Origin: Gonatopus flavifemur
Taxonomy: Eukaryota > Arthropoda > Insecta > Hymenoptera > Dryinidae
Length of the DNA: 64,000 nucleotides
Reading direction: 5' to 3'
NCBI GenBank assembly: GCA_018340375.1
Contig: JAFFJZ010000001.1
Location: 76,438,001-76,502,000, forward strand
Made by a program: the position numbers and the translations under genes. This document shows positions 40,012-51,237 of the stretch, piece after piece; positions within the stretch are counted from its first letter, which is position 1, and every line of letters begins with the position of its first letter. The notes below the pieces were generated by a model. The model did no database searches, was not told the DNA's origin, and saw only the letters and a program-made list of their open reading frames with translations.

Positions 40012-40098
40012 TTAGAACACGTTTGGATCGTCTCGGAGATAGGATCCTATCTGTTTTCCAAGATCCTTCCGGAAATCCCTAATTGAATTTTGAGATTC
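40012..40098 (-). CDS. Gene 3 last exon
   Basis: The acceptor ATTTCATTTCAG is followed by 28 codons, ESQNSIRDFRKDLGKQIGSY then LRDDPNVF and TAA. The Lys/Asp/Arg pattern fits an amphipathic helix continuing exon 2. A minus-strand AATAAA near 39834-39839 could end the transcript. Confidence 0.65.
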   Translation of the reverse strand, partial: ESQNSIRDFRKDLGKQIGSYLRDDPNVF

Positions 40099-43000
40099 CT
40101 GAAATGAAATGAAAGATTAAAATCATAATAATTGTATAAGATCAACTTTATGTTTTCACTAAAATTGAAGTTCGTTTGTCCCACTGTTGAATATCATTAA
40201 CAGATGCAGTTAGCAGGAAAAATTTTTACCTAATGTCTTTTTATACTCGAATCAGGTTATTTTATGTTGTAAGAAAAAGTGGGATGGAGCTGACCTGGGA
40301 AGAACGAGGTAACCTAATTTTTTTGAAATCCTTATTATATATCTTTTGATGGTTCAGAAAAACATTAGGTACTCAGGTAATATTCCCGTACAGCACAACC
40401 ACCGATTCTCCACCCAGGACTTCGGTGGACTGGAAGTGGAGAATCAGCGGAGAAATGAGGGAGAGTCCCCGTTGAGGCAACGGAGAGGCGACGTGGATTT
40501 GTCCGCCCCTTTTATTTTCAATAAAATTCATATCCGTCGATTTACACAACCAAATTTCAATGAGTGAATCCACTAACATAAATTTTATTGAAAATAAAGG
40601 GAGCGGACAAATCCACGTTGCCTCTCCGTTGCCTCAACGGAGACTCTCCCTTATTTCTCCCTTATTTTCACGGCTCTCATTTCTCCACTGATTCTCCACC
40701 TCCAGTCCACCGAAGTCCTGGGTGGAGAATCGGTGGTTGTGCTGTACGGGATTCAATATGATTCTACATTCAATTTTGCGGCGAAGAGAGATGATTTTAA
40801 TCATTTTTTTAAGATAAAAGGACCGACATTGAAATGATCTCAAGTTGATTTGAGGGATATTAAACAAGAGAAAGACTCGTTGGAAAGTACAGTCGCCTAA
40901 GAAGGAATGGTTCCGTTGGAATTGTGTCGCTTCCCATAGAATTATGTATTGAGGTACATTAATTTTAAAGTGTCTCTATTAAACAGACATTCAATAATAT
41001 ACTCTCTCAAGGGGGCCCTAAAAAATCTCTCTGAATCTCTTTGAAAATTTCACGTTTCAGAGAGATTCAGAAAGAATCAGAGAAATTCAGAGCAATTCAG
41101 CGTGGTTCAGAGGATTTCAGAGACTAGTGGATTGAGAGAACTCGTGCTTTGAATTTTTCAGAAGGATTCAGAAAAATTCAGAGGAACTCAGAGAGATGCA
41201 GGGAAATTCAGAGAGGAACAAATTCAGTAAAATTCTTGGTCCTGCATTTCAGAGGCATTCAAGGAGTGTCAGACGCTTTCGGAGATATGTGAATTAAGAA
41301 AAATTGTGCATGGAACTTCTTAGAAATATTCAGAGGAATTTAGAAAGATTCAGAGTAATTCAGAGAGATTCACAGGAATTCAGAGAAATTTAAAGAGGAA
41401 TCGATTCAGTAAAATTTTTGGTTCAGGATTTCAGAGGTATTCAGGGAGTGTCAGAGACTCACAGAGACAGGTGAATTAGGAAAAATTGTGCGCGGGATTT
41501 TTCAGAAACATTCAGAGAGATTCAGAGGAATTTAGAGAGATCTGGGGGGGGGGTCTGGGAAATTCAGAGAGAAATGAATTCAGTACAATTCTTAGTCCTG
41601 CATTTCAGAGGCCTTCTGGAAGTTTCAGAGAGTTCCAGAGGAAGATAAACTAAGAAAAATTGTGCGTGGAATTTTTTAGAAATATTCAGAGGAATTTAGA
41701 AAGATTCAGAGGAATCCAGTGAGATTGAGAGAAACTCAGAGAAATTCAGAGGAAGCTTTGGAATCTGAATACAATGAATTTCAGGATATTTAGAGGAATT
41801 CAGACAGATTCAGAGAAAACCAGAGAGATTCAGAGGAAGCTTTGAAATCTGAATACATTAGATTCCGGGAGATTTAGAGAAATTTAGAGATATTCAGGTA
41901 AATTCAGAGAGAGAGCTTTGAAATTTAAATACATAAAATTTTGAGGGATTCAGTGATATGCGGAGAGATTCAGAGAAAGTTGAAGAATTCAGAACGTATC
42001 ACTATCGGAAATGCCTTTAACTTCCTCTGAATCACTCTGGGATCACTCTGAATCTCTCTGAAATTTGTCCCAAAATATAGAGAGATTCAGAGAAATTTAG
42101 AAAAATTTCAGAGAGATTCAGACAGATTTTTTTTCACCAGGGGGCGCACTGATTTGCTGGGAATATTGAAAATTACAAGTTCTCATTACGCTTTAAAAAT
42201 TTTGAATGCCACTTTGAAAAGAATATCATCAAGTTTTACGAATTTTTCGATGCAGATTTTAAGTATCGTTTTTAAATAATCGGCAACTACAGCGGTTCAT
42301 ACTTTAATAAATAAGATGCTAGATTTTAGTAATAAAAGTCGTCGGTTCCAGTTCCGGGAAATTTTCAAAATGTTTATTTTTAAATTCTTTTGTGTCCGCC
42401 CTTCTCGCGTTCTTCATACTCTCCGCAAAGCGTTAACCCGAGGGGCACAAATGTTCAAAATTATATACAATCTATATCTAATTTAATATACTCTATATAT
42501 AAATTATACACTGCGAACCCAATCTGTTAGATTGAAAGAAAATTTTCTTTGCCCTCATTTTAATAAATCTTTTTTTCAATGGGAAAAATTCTTCATCAGA
42601 TTGAAACAAAAAATTTTCAAATTGAGACAGAAATATATATTCCTTCTTGAATTCGAAGAATATCATTTCAATTCATTGGAAACAAAATTTATGAGAGTGA
42701 GGGCGAAGAAATTTCCTTCAAATCTAAGAAATCGGGTTCTTAGTGTATACAATTTTAGAAATGTTTCGACTTGGGAGTTTTTATGCGGTTCCTTTGTTTC
42801 AAACTTCGTTTCCAATACATTTCGAATCTGTTTATATTCAATCATTACTAGCCTCGTTTAATTTCATGTAACTTTCTCATATAATATTCCTCTCATTTGT
42901 ATATTTCATACCTTCACAATCCTTCTTCTAATCTCCAAACATAATTTATTTCATCCAGCCTCATACTTTACTCTTCATTTTATGTCTCATATCTCATACT

Positions 43001-46000
43001 CATCATTTCAATGTTTCAGATTATTTAGTTAACATCTAACATTATCGTTATAATTCGCTCACACCATATTTTTATTTGTAAAAATTCATTTATATAAGAT
43101 TTTGATTTTGAACATTGAGGGGTCTTTTTGATACAGGCTTTGAGGAAACAAATTTTTTTTTCAAACATTTGTTTCTCATAGAGAAAAAATTGAGATATCG
43201 TTTTGAAAATTTGTAGGTATATTTATTAAACATTCAATATCACAAAGATATTTCTTCCAGATTTAAACAAATTTTCTTTTTCGTTACACTAATTTGAACA
43301 ACAAAAAAACTAAAAAATGACGGTGGGAGTTATGATCTGAAAAAAAAACGCAAATTATTCTTTATTGAAGTGGCTATCGCATGAACTAGGATCTTCATCG
43401 ATTGGCCAAAAATTCTCCGATTTCTATCCGATTTTCCACCCTCAAAAATCGATTTTTTCGGAAAATTCCCGCCATTTTGTTATTTTTTGATGGAAGAACA
43501 ATATCCTAGTTCATGCGATAGCCACTTCAACAAGGAATAGTTTGTCATGTTTTTTTTCCTTTTTCAGATCATCCGGTTGCCCTAAATCACTCCCACCGTC
43601 ATTTTTTAGTGTTTTTTTGTTTCAATTGGTAGAAAGATAAAAAGAATTGTTTGAATCTGAAAAAAACATTTTTTGTAATATTCAATGTTCAATGAACATA
43701 CCCACAAATTTTCGAAACGATATCTCAATTCTTTCCATGAGAAGAAAATGTTTGAAAAAAAACTTTTTCTTGAAAATCTTAACCAGAAAAACCCCTTAAT
43801 GAACATTCTATTCTATTCCACTAATGTTCCTCCAATCCTCAACGGCACTGTTCCGTTTTGCTTCAGTTTAGTCTTCATTTTCACCAGGTGGTTACCGTAT
43901 TCATTCTCTCGATCAATCTATCGACTCATCCCTGCGCCTCAAAACGGATCACCATGTGAGAATTTTCATTTGTAAATAAAAATGAATCGATAAGCCTTAT
44001 TCGATAATGTCCAATTGATAATAATAATCTTACGTTAATCGCATCTCTCCATTCAATATTGAAGAGACGAACTAATCCCATGATGTTCCTTCTGACTAAA
44101 CTCTGTAACAAGCTCCTCGTCAAAACGAACGGTTCTGGCGTGGTAGTTGTCGTGGTTGTTGTTACATTTTCATTTGCCCGTCCACTAACGGAGGCAGGTG
44201 AAATTGTAGTAGAAGTGACCACTAATGAAGCACTGGTAGGTCTTTTGGTTGGTGGTGGATCCGGTACGATATTTTCGCCGACCAAATTACTGATTTGTTC
44301 AACTGCTGATCGAGTGTCATTGATTGTCTGAAATTGTTGATAAAAATCAAATTTAATACACCACATGACATTGATAGAGTTAGATAGCTACATAGTATTG
44401 ATAATTAAAATGTGAAAATAAACTTCCTGAAATCATGCGTACATCCTGCACTTTCTAATTACTCTTCTTCTCGTCGATGGGAACGAGTTTCAAGAAAAAC
44501 ATATATTTCATTTCTTTGAATTCCATCTCATACTTGAGTTCAACGAGAATTTCTCCGGATCGTTGTTCGAGAATTCGATTATTAAAGTATTACTAAAATG
44601 GAATATATTTGACAAATCTATTGAATTTCAGTGGTTTTGTTTAACGGAGGGATAGAATGGCGCCTGATGCATGGCAGTCGGTTACTCACTGCTGTAGAAA
44701 TGGGAGTATACCGATGCAGATTGCAGCTCATTTCTCATTCTCAGGCTCAGGTCATTCGCAAGAATCTACTTATTATTCATAATGAGATCGAATGGGACCA
44801 TACATAGGAATTTGTATGATTGAATTAAGGTAGTTCTCCGGGAAAATTCAGGATCAAATTAGAAAAATTATTGTCAAGCAGAGCACCAAGGTCGGAGGAA
44901 TGTGATAATCATATTCGTTGGGACTTATATTCTCATTTATGACAAAAAAAAGAACCAACTCGAAGTACTTATAAATAAACAACCTTGTAACAACAACGCG
45001 AAATTTGAAATGTTTTTTTTCTTAAAAAATTTGAATTCTTGATTCGTTTATGACTTATGAGGACTCATTTTGTTCCTTGTGAGATTTAAAAAACCTTCAC
45101 CATGGGGATTTTTTTATATGAGTCATCACTGACTCAGACACTGTGACACGCTTTTGTTTATGGGCATGTATTTTACTATTGATAAACAAAAGCGTGTGAC
45201 ACTGTCATGATGATTCATATAAAAAAATTCCCATGGTAAAGGTTTTTTTAAATCTCACAAGGAACAAAATGAGCCCTCATAAGTCATAAACGGATCAAAA
45301 ATAAAAATGTTTAAGAAAAAAACCATGTAAAATTTCGCGTTGTTGTTATTTATACTTCGAATTGGTTCTTTTTTTTTGTCATAAATAAGAATATAAGTCC
45401 TAACGAATATGATTATCGAATTCCTTCGACCTTGGTGCTCTGCTTGACAATAATTTTTCTAATTTGATCCTGAATTCCCCCGGAGGACTACCTTAATAAC
45501 AAATGTGGATGAAGTCCGTATTGTTTTCCCAGGTAGGAAATGCCAATATTGACAGGTGGCCCATGCTTGGCAAAATACTGGGCTGCCAAGCATCGCGAAC
45601 CAATATTGGTCCAATATACAACCGTTGTTCATTCTAAAAACCATACCGGGTTTCATAGGAAATGCCAATATGACAACTGGTGCAAGCTTGGCAAAATATT
45701 GGGCTGCCAAACATGGCGAACCAATATCAACCCAATATAAAGCCGTTTATTATTTGAGAGCCTACCCTGGTGAAAATAAAGTGTTACACTGTAGTTACAG
45801 TGCAATGCGAGGTTCATCCGAATGTACCCGGAGTGGTGTTTCGCGCCGTGGAATGCATCGCAAATGTATTTTGTTACACTTCGTTTTTACCAGGGTAAGC
45901 TACCAAGCATGGCGCCCAATAATAAACCATTTGTTATCTGAGAATTTATACCACGTTTCGTAAGTTATGTCATTAAAACAAGTGGTTGAAGCTTGGCAAA

Positions 46001-47814
46001 ACATTAAACTGTCAAGCATGGTGGACCAATATGGGGCCAATGTACAACCAATGTTTATTTGAGAACCTATGCCACATCTCCATGTTTATGATTTTTACAG
46101 CGTTGTACCGATATCCCTGCTAAAAATCTTATCGTACTCCAAGAAGTATGTTTGGAGAATCAGGTTGAAGCATGGCAAGAGTTAATATACACAACTTGGG
46201 CCAGGTCCGGTTTAATCGTATGAGCCAAGCTTCAAAATACTCATAATACATATATCATGAGACATTGGGCCATGCTTGGCATTGCATTCTGGCCCAATAT
46301 TGAGTACCAAGCCTGGCACGAGGTTATCATCCCAAGCTTTCACCAAGCTTGGGCCATTTTTTCTCATGGAGTCTGGCCCAATATAAGTCATAATTGGGCC
46401 AAGATCGGGCCAAGCTTGGTCCATTTGTTAATTCCTACCTGGGTTTCTAAACTGGATATACTTCATTCTTCACTCCAGGATCGTGATGATTCAATAATGA
46501 TGAAGTGTGGTTGTTAACCCGCTGGGGATACACTTATAGTTTCCTCACACATGGGATACGCTGGATCAGTTTGACCCAAGTATTTTTTGATCGCTCATAT
46601 CACGGCTTTAAAATATCTTGGAGCAATGTTTTTTTTGTTAATTCTTCGCCGAAGTCTGCAGAATACGAATCTGAAACCCGCTTTGCTCTACAGTTGATAG
46701 TTTTTTTCAATATTTGAAGAAATGTCAAGATACTTTTTCAGAGTTATACAACTTTTCGAAATGAAGGATGGGTCATTTTGATCCAGTGTATCCCCAGAGG
46801 GTCGAGGGAATGCTAACGTTAGGGGAATCGCAGTATTAGTTGAATAATGACTAATAATATGTGATTATATTTGTATTTCTTTGGAATTTTAATATTTTGA
46901 AAATTCGAAAATCCTCTTTCAAATACCTATCCTACACTGAAAAAATTTTCTCCTGAAAATTATTGTGAAATTCCAGTGATTTTTGGAAAAAAATTACCAT
47001 GCAACCTGTAAAAATGAGTTAATTTTGAAACAATTTGGAGATATACATGTTATTAACTTCACAGATCGCACAGTGATTTTTCAAATAGAATTCATTTTCA
47101 AAGTACAGTTCCTGATTTCGAATTTTATTCGATACTCATGAATGACGCATGTAAAGAAAAATGTATTCAACTCACCTCAAAAAGAACTCTCCCTAAAGTC
47201 CAAAAGAAACCAGGTCTCTGTCTCACCTGTCTTCGAGTTTGCCGGAGAGGTCGTTTCGGATCCTCAAAATTGCTCAACTTTGGATTATTCTTACGATTGA
47301 CAACCTTCTCCGAACCTAGAGTGTTGTTCCTCGTCGAGTCGTACACCTTCGACACATTTTCATTCTTCTTTCCAGAATGAATATCTTTTTTAACATGCTC
47401 CAACTGTTGCAAAGTCAATATATCTTTTTTGGGATTCTTTCTTCGATCTCGATCGTCATCTTGAATATTGTAATGATAGTATTTATTATTTTGATTTGGC
47501 ATTTTTGTACTATTACTAATCTGTACTATAGATTCATTTTTTATATTGAGCAATGAGTGGTATTCAGGATAGGAACTAATCGAATCAGTCGTGAGATTGA
47601 TTCTTAAGTTTGGTTGCAGTTTTTGATCATACGACTGAGGCGAACTTTTTGTTTCATCGAAACTTTGATTGTTTTGAGATGATAAGTTTTGGTTCGGGGA
47701 GTGATATTGGGTTTGATGAGACGATGAATCCGTTTCCAGCGCGTTGTAAAGAGGAGTTGAGAGGAACAGGAACAACGACCCCGCGATGTACACGTTGGAA
47801 AGAAACGAATACAT
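40012..47814 (-). CDS. Secreted protein gene 3 (gene-level), 339 residues, three coding exons
   Basis: Coding exons at 47176-47814, 44034-44327 and 40012-40098, all phase 0, join to a 339-codon frame. The N-terminus MYSFLSNVYIAGSLFLFLST is a signal peptide or anchor. A long Asn/Ser/Gln/Lys-rich variable region follows, then a dibasic cluster RQTRRQVRQR directly before PGFFWTLGRVLFE. The second exon continues TINDTRSAVEQISNLVGENI, a Pro/Thr linker and the hydrophobic-basic LLQSLVRRNIMGLVRLFNIE. The last exon is ESQNSIRDFRKDLGKQIGSY to PNVF. The C-terminal part has the look of a conserved insect domain with a propeptide removed at the basic site; this is inferred. The CAG acceptor sits directly before the ATG, so a 5' UTR exon must lie upstream. 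Confidence 0.7.
40384..40750. mobile_element. CCCGTACAGC foldback element in gene 3 intron 2 neighbourhood
   Basis: The arms 40384-40529 and 40581-40750 are long near-perfect inverted repeats: CCCGTACAGCACAACCACCG, CACCCAGGACTTCGGTGGAC, TTTATTTTCAATAAAATT. The trinucleotide ATT flanks both ends. It is GC-richer than its surroundings and can fold into a stem of roughly 150 pairs with a loop of about 50 bases. Confidence 0.75.
41016..42142. mobile_element. TCAGAG-repeat element, copy 1
   Basis: The terminal inverted repeats are related to CCCTGGTAAAAAAATCTCTC. The interior consists of degenerate GAATTCAGAGAGATTCAGAG repeats. Landmark strings such as GGTCCTGCATTTCAGAGG and GAATTAGGAAAAATTGTGCG are shared with copies at 56206 and 61661. 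Confidence 0.75.
43119..43795. mobile_element. 677-base foldback, TTAA-type, in gene 3 intron
   Basis: Flanked by TTGA (43115) and TTAA (43796). The ends are GGGGTCTTTTTGATAC and CCAGAAAAACCCC, and the arms pair over almost the whole length (GAGATATCGTTTTGAAAAT, GACGGTGGGAGT, GCTATCGCATGAACTAGGA). No ORF. Confidence 0.75.
44034..44327 (-). CDS. Gene 3 second coding exon
   Basis: 98 codons; acceptor AATTTCAG, donor GTAAGA, phase 0-0. It contains TINDTRSAVEQISNLVGENI, a Pro/Thr/Ser linker with a run of eight Thr, and SLVRRNIMGLVRLFNIEWRD. Foldback elements of about 670 bases lie on either side. Confidence 0.7.
44829..45492. mobile_element. 664-base foldback, TTAA-flanked, in gene 3 intron
   Basis: Flanked by TTAA on both sides (44825, 45493). 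The ends are GGTAGTTCTCCGGG and its complement with one mismatch. Arms of about 320 bases pair through ACAATAATTTTTCTAATTTG, CATAAATGAGAATATAAGT and GACACGCTTTTGTTTA. TTAA targets suggest a piggyBac-type source. Confidence 0.75.
45528..46443. mobile_element. CCCAGGTAGGAA element with internal AAGCTTGGC repeats
   Basis: The ends CCCAGGTAGGAAATGCC and TTAATTCCTACCTGGG are inverted. The interior repeats CTTGGCAAAATATTGGGCTG and CCAAGCATGGCGAACCAATA several times, in both orientations. It is interrupted by the element at 45763-45896. Confidence 0.7.
45763..45896. mobile_element. TACCCTGGTGAAAA MITE nested in 45528-46443
   Basis: The ends TACCCTGGTGAAAATAAAGT and TTCGTTTTTACCAGGGTA are inverted, with AAGTGTTACA arms. 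The outermost bases match those of the TCAGAG elements. Confidence 0.7.
46518..46801. mobile_element. CCCGCTGGGGATACACT MITE
   Basis: The ends CCCGCTGGGGATACACT and AGTGTATCCCCAGAGGG are inverted. TTAA precedes the left end and TCGA follows the right, and GATCA/TTTGACCC motifs lie inside. Probably piggyBac-type. Confidence 0.6.
46932..47106. mobile_element. CCTACACTGAAAAAATT MITE, copy 1
   Basis: It shares GAAATTCCAGT, AAAAATTAC and GCAACCTGTAAAAATGAGT with 57191-57429. The right end is less clear than in that copy. Confidence 0.5.
47176..47814 (-). CDS. Gene 3 first coding exon
   Basis: 213 codons; acceptor CTCTTTTATGTTTCAG directly before ATG; donor GAG followed by GTGAGT. It carries the signal peptide, several NxT/S sites (NLS, NQS, NLT, NES, NVS, NNT) and the basic site RQTRRQVRQR, and ends FFWTLGRVLFE. 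Confidence 0.7.
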
Positions 47815-48747
47815 CTGAAACATAAAAGAGGAAGAAATATTTTCAAGTGGATTATATTTGACTATTGAAGAATTAATATTCCTCATTTCGAATCTTGTTT
47901 TGATCATTTTATAGTAACACTCTGTGCAATTATTTTTGAGATCAATGTCACGCGATTCTGATGTAGATCACGAATACATAACTTACTTTCTGTTACTTTT
48001 GGCTCTTGTTTGTTTTGACCTTCCAAAATCATTGCACATTAACAATATTTCTAGATAAAAATATGATATGAAATCAAAATTCCTCATATATGAAGATGAT
48101 ATGTCGATAAATGATGTAATCCAAGGAGATAATCCATTGCATGTAATTTCTCTTCATGCATAGAAAGAGTTGCAACAATGCAAAGTGGATGTTGATTTGA
48201 CTTTGCAAAGAACAACAACTACAAATCCAACGAATTACATAAACCAACGAATCTCATTATACAGAGGAAAGTCTATAAAACCACAAAGGCAGACAACTTG
48301 ACAATCGTATGGATGTAAAATGACTTTGCGACAAGTCATTTCCTTTGCCGTTTATGTCACGTCTGTCTCATTTTACTTAATAAATTGTTGATCGTAAGTG
48401 GAATCAAGTAAATGAATTTTCATTTAGATTGCGATATTCCCCCGGTACAATAACAAGACGAACGAACTAATGAAAACAGAAAAAAGCATCTCATGTTTCG
48501 TAGACTAATTAGCGGAACTCACTATAACTCCTTGCGAAATATCGGATTCCACGGATGCATATGAATAACGATGATTCACTTCTCATTTCACAAACCCGAA
48601 ACTCCAACATTTTTCCAAACTCTCATCCCGATAGTCATTATTCTCGGCTATTTTCTGAATTCAACGTTAAACAATTGAAACTCATAAAGTAGAAAGTATT
48701 TCTCAAGATTACGATCCACGTAATTTTCATTATTCGAATCGATTACT

Positions 48748-49113
48748 TCACACAATTAGCCGGAATACCAGCGGTTCATTTTTATATCGAGAGTTGAATC
48801 CTCGCGTTGTGAGAATTTTCATATCATCGAAGGTATTTGTATCATCACTGATAACTGATTTTATGGTTCCTTGTCGTTCCCGTTGTATCTCCCATCGAAG
48901 AAAGTCTTCAACTATACATTGGAAATCACTTTGCATACTTCTCCACGTTTTTGCAATTGTCGGAATGTGTGTTCCTTGTTGCTGATGTTCGCACGGTAAT
49001 AAGTCACGAGCTCTTCTATACTTTTCGTGACCGTTGAAACATGACTGCGTAATAATACTGGAATCGTCTACTGCGTTAGGAATATTTTCTCTTCTTTTTT
49101 TTGTTGATACCAC
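48748..49113 (-). CDS. Weak ORF of unknown nature, 121 codons
   Basis: The frame starts MVSTKKRRENIPNAVDDSSI and ends YKNEPLVFRLIV. Its composition (HEKYRRARDLLPCEHQQQG, DFLRWEIQRERQG) is protein-like and less AT-driven than the surroundings. An acceptor-like TTATTACGCAG lies inside. No signal peptide and no family recognised. It could be a 5' UTR part of gene 3 or chance. Confidence 0.25.
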   Translation of the reverse strand: MVSTKKRRENIPNAVDDSSIITQSCFNGHEKYRRARDLLPCEHQQQGTHIPTIAKTWRSMQSDFQCIVEDFLRWEIQRERQGTIKSVISDDTNTFDDMKILTTRGFNSRYKNEPLVFRLIV

Positions 49114-50021
49114 GTGGGTTTATTTTCGATAGACAACTTCTTCACGGACTTCGTTTTCGTGCATGTGCACGTACACCGAGAGTGTCCGAGTTTAAGCGTG
49201 CCCCGAATTCACTACATCGCCATCGTGTGGTTCTGTCCTTACGAAATTGAAACTTCGTGATACTATGTTGATTTCAGTATGTTTGAAAATCTTACGAGTC
49301 GATATAAAATCAATTTTATGGATATAAGATCAATTCCCGTGTGAGTCTTTCATTGTATTTTGTTGAAAAAAGTCTGACTTCAGAAAATTTTCAGAATTTT
49401 TAGGTCGAAAGAATAGATATTCTTGGATGGCGTAGAAGAGACGTGATATCGGCAAGGCAGTATCAAGAGCCCGATGTCGATTGTTCCAAGATTTACTAAA
49501 GAATGCACGTCACACAAACGTCTCACGAACGGTGAATGTGTGAAACTGTGAAACAAGGTCATGAAATGTGGGCTTTTCGATGTGTCACGTCTCAATGAAG
49601 TACGGAATCCATGATAATCAATTTAACACTCCTCTAATGGACGATACACCACAATATCAAAACCTCTGAACAAAATTGAGAATTTTGCGTTGAAGGGACT
49701 GTAAGTTATAATTATTCACAATCGTTCATCCTTAACCTGCTCCAAAAATCCGATTCAAACTTATTAACTCGTCAATCAGTTTGAATCAGAATTTTGTTTG
49801 GGAATTTCCCTATTTAATCTCATTCAAATATAATCTGTAGGAAAATTCCTGGACAAAAATCTGATTCACACTGATTAACCAGTTGATAGGTTTGAATCGG
49901 ATCTTTAAAGCAGGATAACCATATCACAAACTTTCGAGTTGTATCAGACTGTTCATTCGTTTGTACAAAACTGGAGAAGAAATTCAATGAGATCGATGAT
50001 CTATAATACCCAAGTACGTGT

Positions 50022-50357
50022 ATGAAAATGTATAAAATTGGTAGGTTGATCGATATCCTATCATCATACACACATTCAGATGCGAACAGAGGAAATGACA
50101 AGGAAAATGCGTATCCACGTCAAGTGAAACATTATGTATACACGGGCGCACCTAAGCTCGTAACAGAGTCACGAGAGACTTTCTTCTACGCAACTTCCGC
50201 ACCGCGACGATATCGCACAAAGATTTCTATCGATTACGAAAATACATACACGACGAGTCATGAAGAATCAGATCCGTATTTTGATATGTGGTATTATAAA
50301 ACTATGTTTCCGATCTGTCGATTGAACAATCAATTCATTATTCCAATCAGTGGATGA
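50022..50357 (+). CDS. Weak plus-strand ORF, 111 codons
   Basis: Starts MKMYKIGRLIDILSSYTHSD and ends CRLNNQFIIPISG. The part KLVTESRETFFYATSAPRRY to DPYFDMWYYKTM lies in a GC-richer patch and looks coding. ACACACATTCAG at 50066-50077 could be an acceptor for a terminal exon. No domain recognised. Confidence 0.3.
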   Translation: MKMYKIGRLIDILSSYTHSDANRGNDKENAYPRQVKHYVYTGAPKLVTESRETFFYATSAPRRYRTKISIDYENTYTTSHEESDPYFDMWYYKTMFPICRLNNQFIIPISG

Positions 50358-50832
50358 AGAGACGATATGTCAAATTGAGAATGCATTATTTCATTTCCCT
50401 GATGGTGATAATGGTTCACTCTGCGAAACAATACCTAAAACTAAGACTTACTTATTTCCACAACAACCTACGTCTTCTGAATCTTGTGATTCATAACTTT
50501 CATCAGAAGAATTGCAATAATCTTGGAATCTCACAGCGTGGCTCTTGATGTTTGGACGATATTATCGTGGATTACTTTGATTCTTTTATTTGCAGTAACT
50601 TGCACAAACTTCTCCTCTTTCCCTCACGTTTGAACGATCCCACGGCGCGTTTCCAGTAAAAATCAGTGTCGCCCAATCAAGAGACGATTATGTGAACCCG
50701 TCTCGAGCTTTATGCTGATGGTGGGAGCTCCTCTCGGCTTGAAATAAACGAGACTGTCACATTTCCGAGAGTTGAGATAAACGAGGTTTTACTGTATCTG
50801 GAAAGACTCCCTAGGAATTATCTCTATCATAA

Positions 50833-50951
50833 CCCTGGTAGAAATCATTCTAGGTATTTTCCTGGTCATTACTAGGCTTTGCAAGCCCCTCGCAAGTGCT
50901 TGCTGAGGCCTTGTGATGGTCTGGTGACTGGCTAGAGTGATTTTTACTAGA
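50833..50951. mobile_element. CCCTAGTAGAAATCA-type MITE, copy 2
   Basis: CCCTGGTAGAAATCATTCTAG to CTAGAGTGATTTTTACTAGAG matches 33988-34107 over its length with scattered changes. Confidence 0.75.
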
Positions 50952-50979
50952 GAGCAAGCTACGAAAATTCACAAAATGA

Positions 50980-51237
50980 TACACGGAAAAAAAGGAAATA
51001 GCTGTGGCAGCTACCCACTTTTTTAGCATCCTTTTTTCACCATATTGTAGCTACAATAATCGTAGTTTTAGTTATTTTTTAGCCACAGCAGTAGGAAATC
51101 GTAGCTGCAACTGCTCAGATTTTATGGTTGATATTTGGATAGCTAAATAATTTAGCTGTTGAATTTTTGCTGTGGCAGTTAAATTTCTTGCTGCTACCGC
51201 TGAGTGAGTAGAATTGCTAATTATTTTTTTCCGTGTA
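50980..51237. mobile_element. TACACGGAAAAAAA MITE
   Basis: The ends are TACACGGAAAAAAAGGAAATAG and TTTTTTTTCCGTGTA. The interior repeats TAGCTGTGGCAGCTA-type words. Confidence 0.75.

Noticed and set aside
45459..45963. ORFs on both strands around 45.5-46.0 kb
   Set aside because: They lie inside inverted-repeat elements and repeat the AAGCTTGGC unit in translation.
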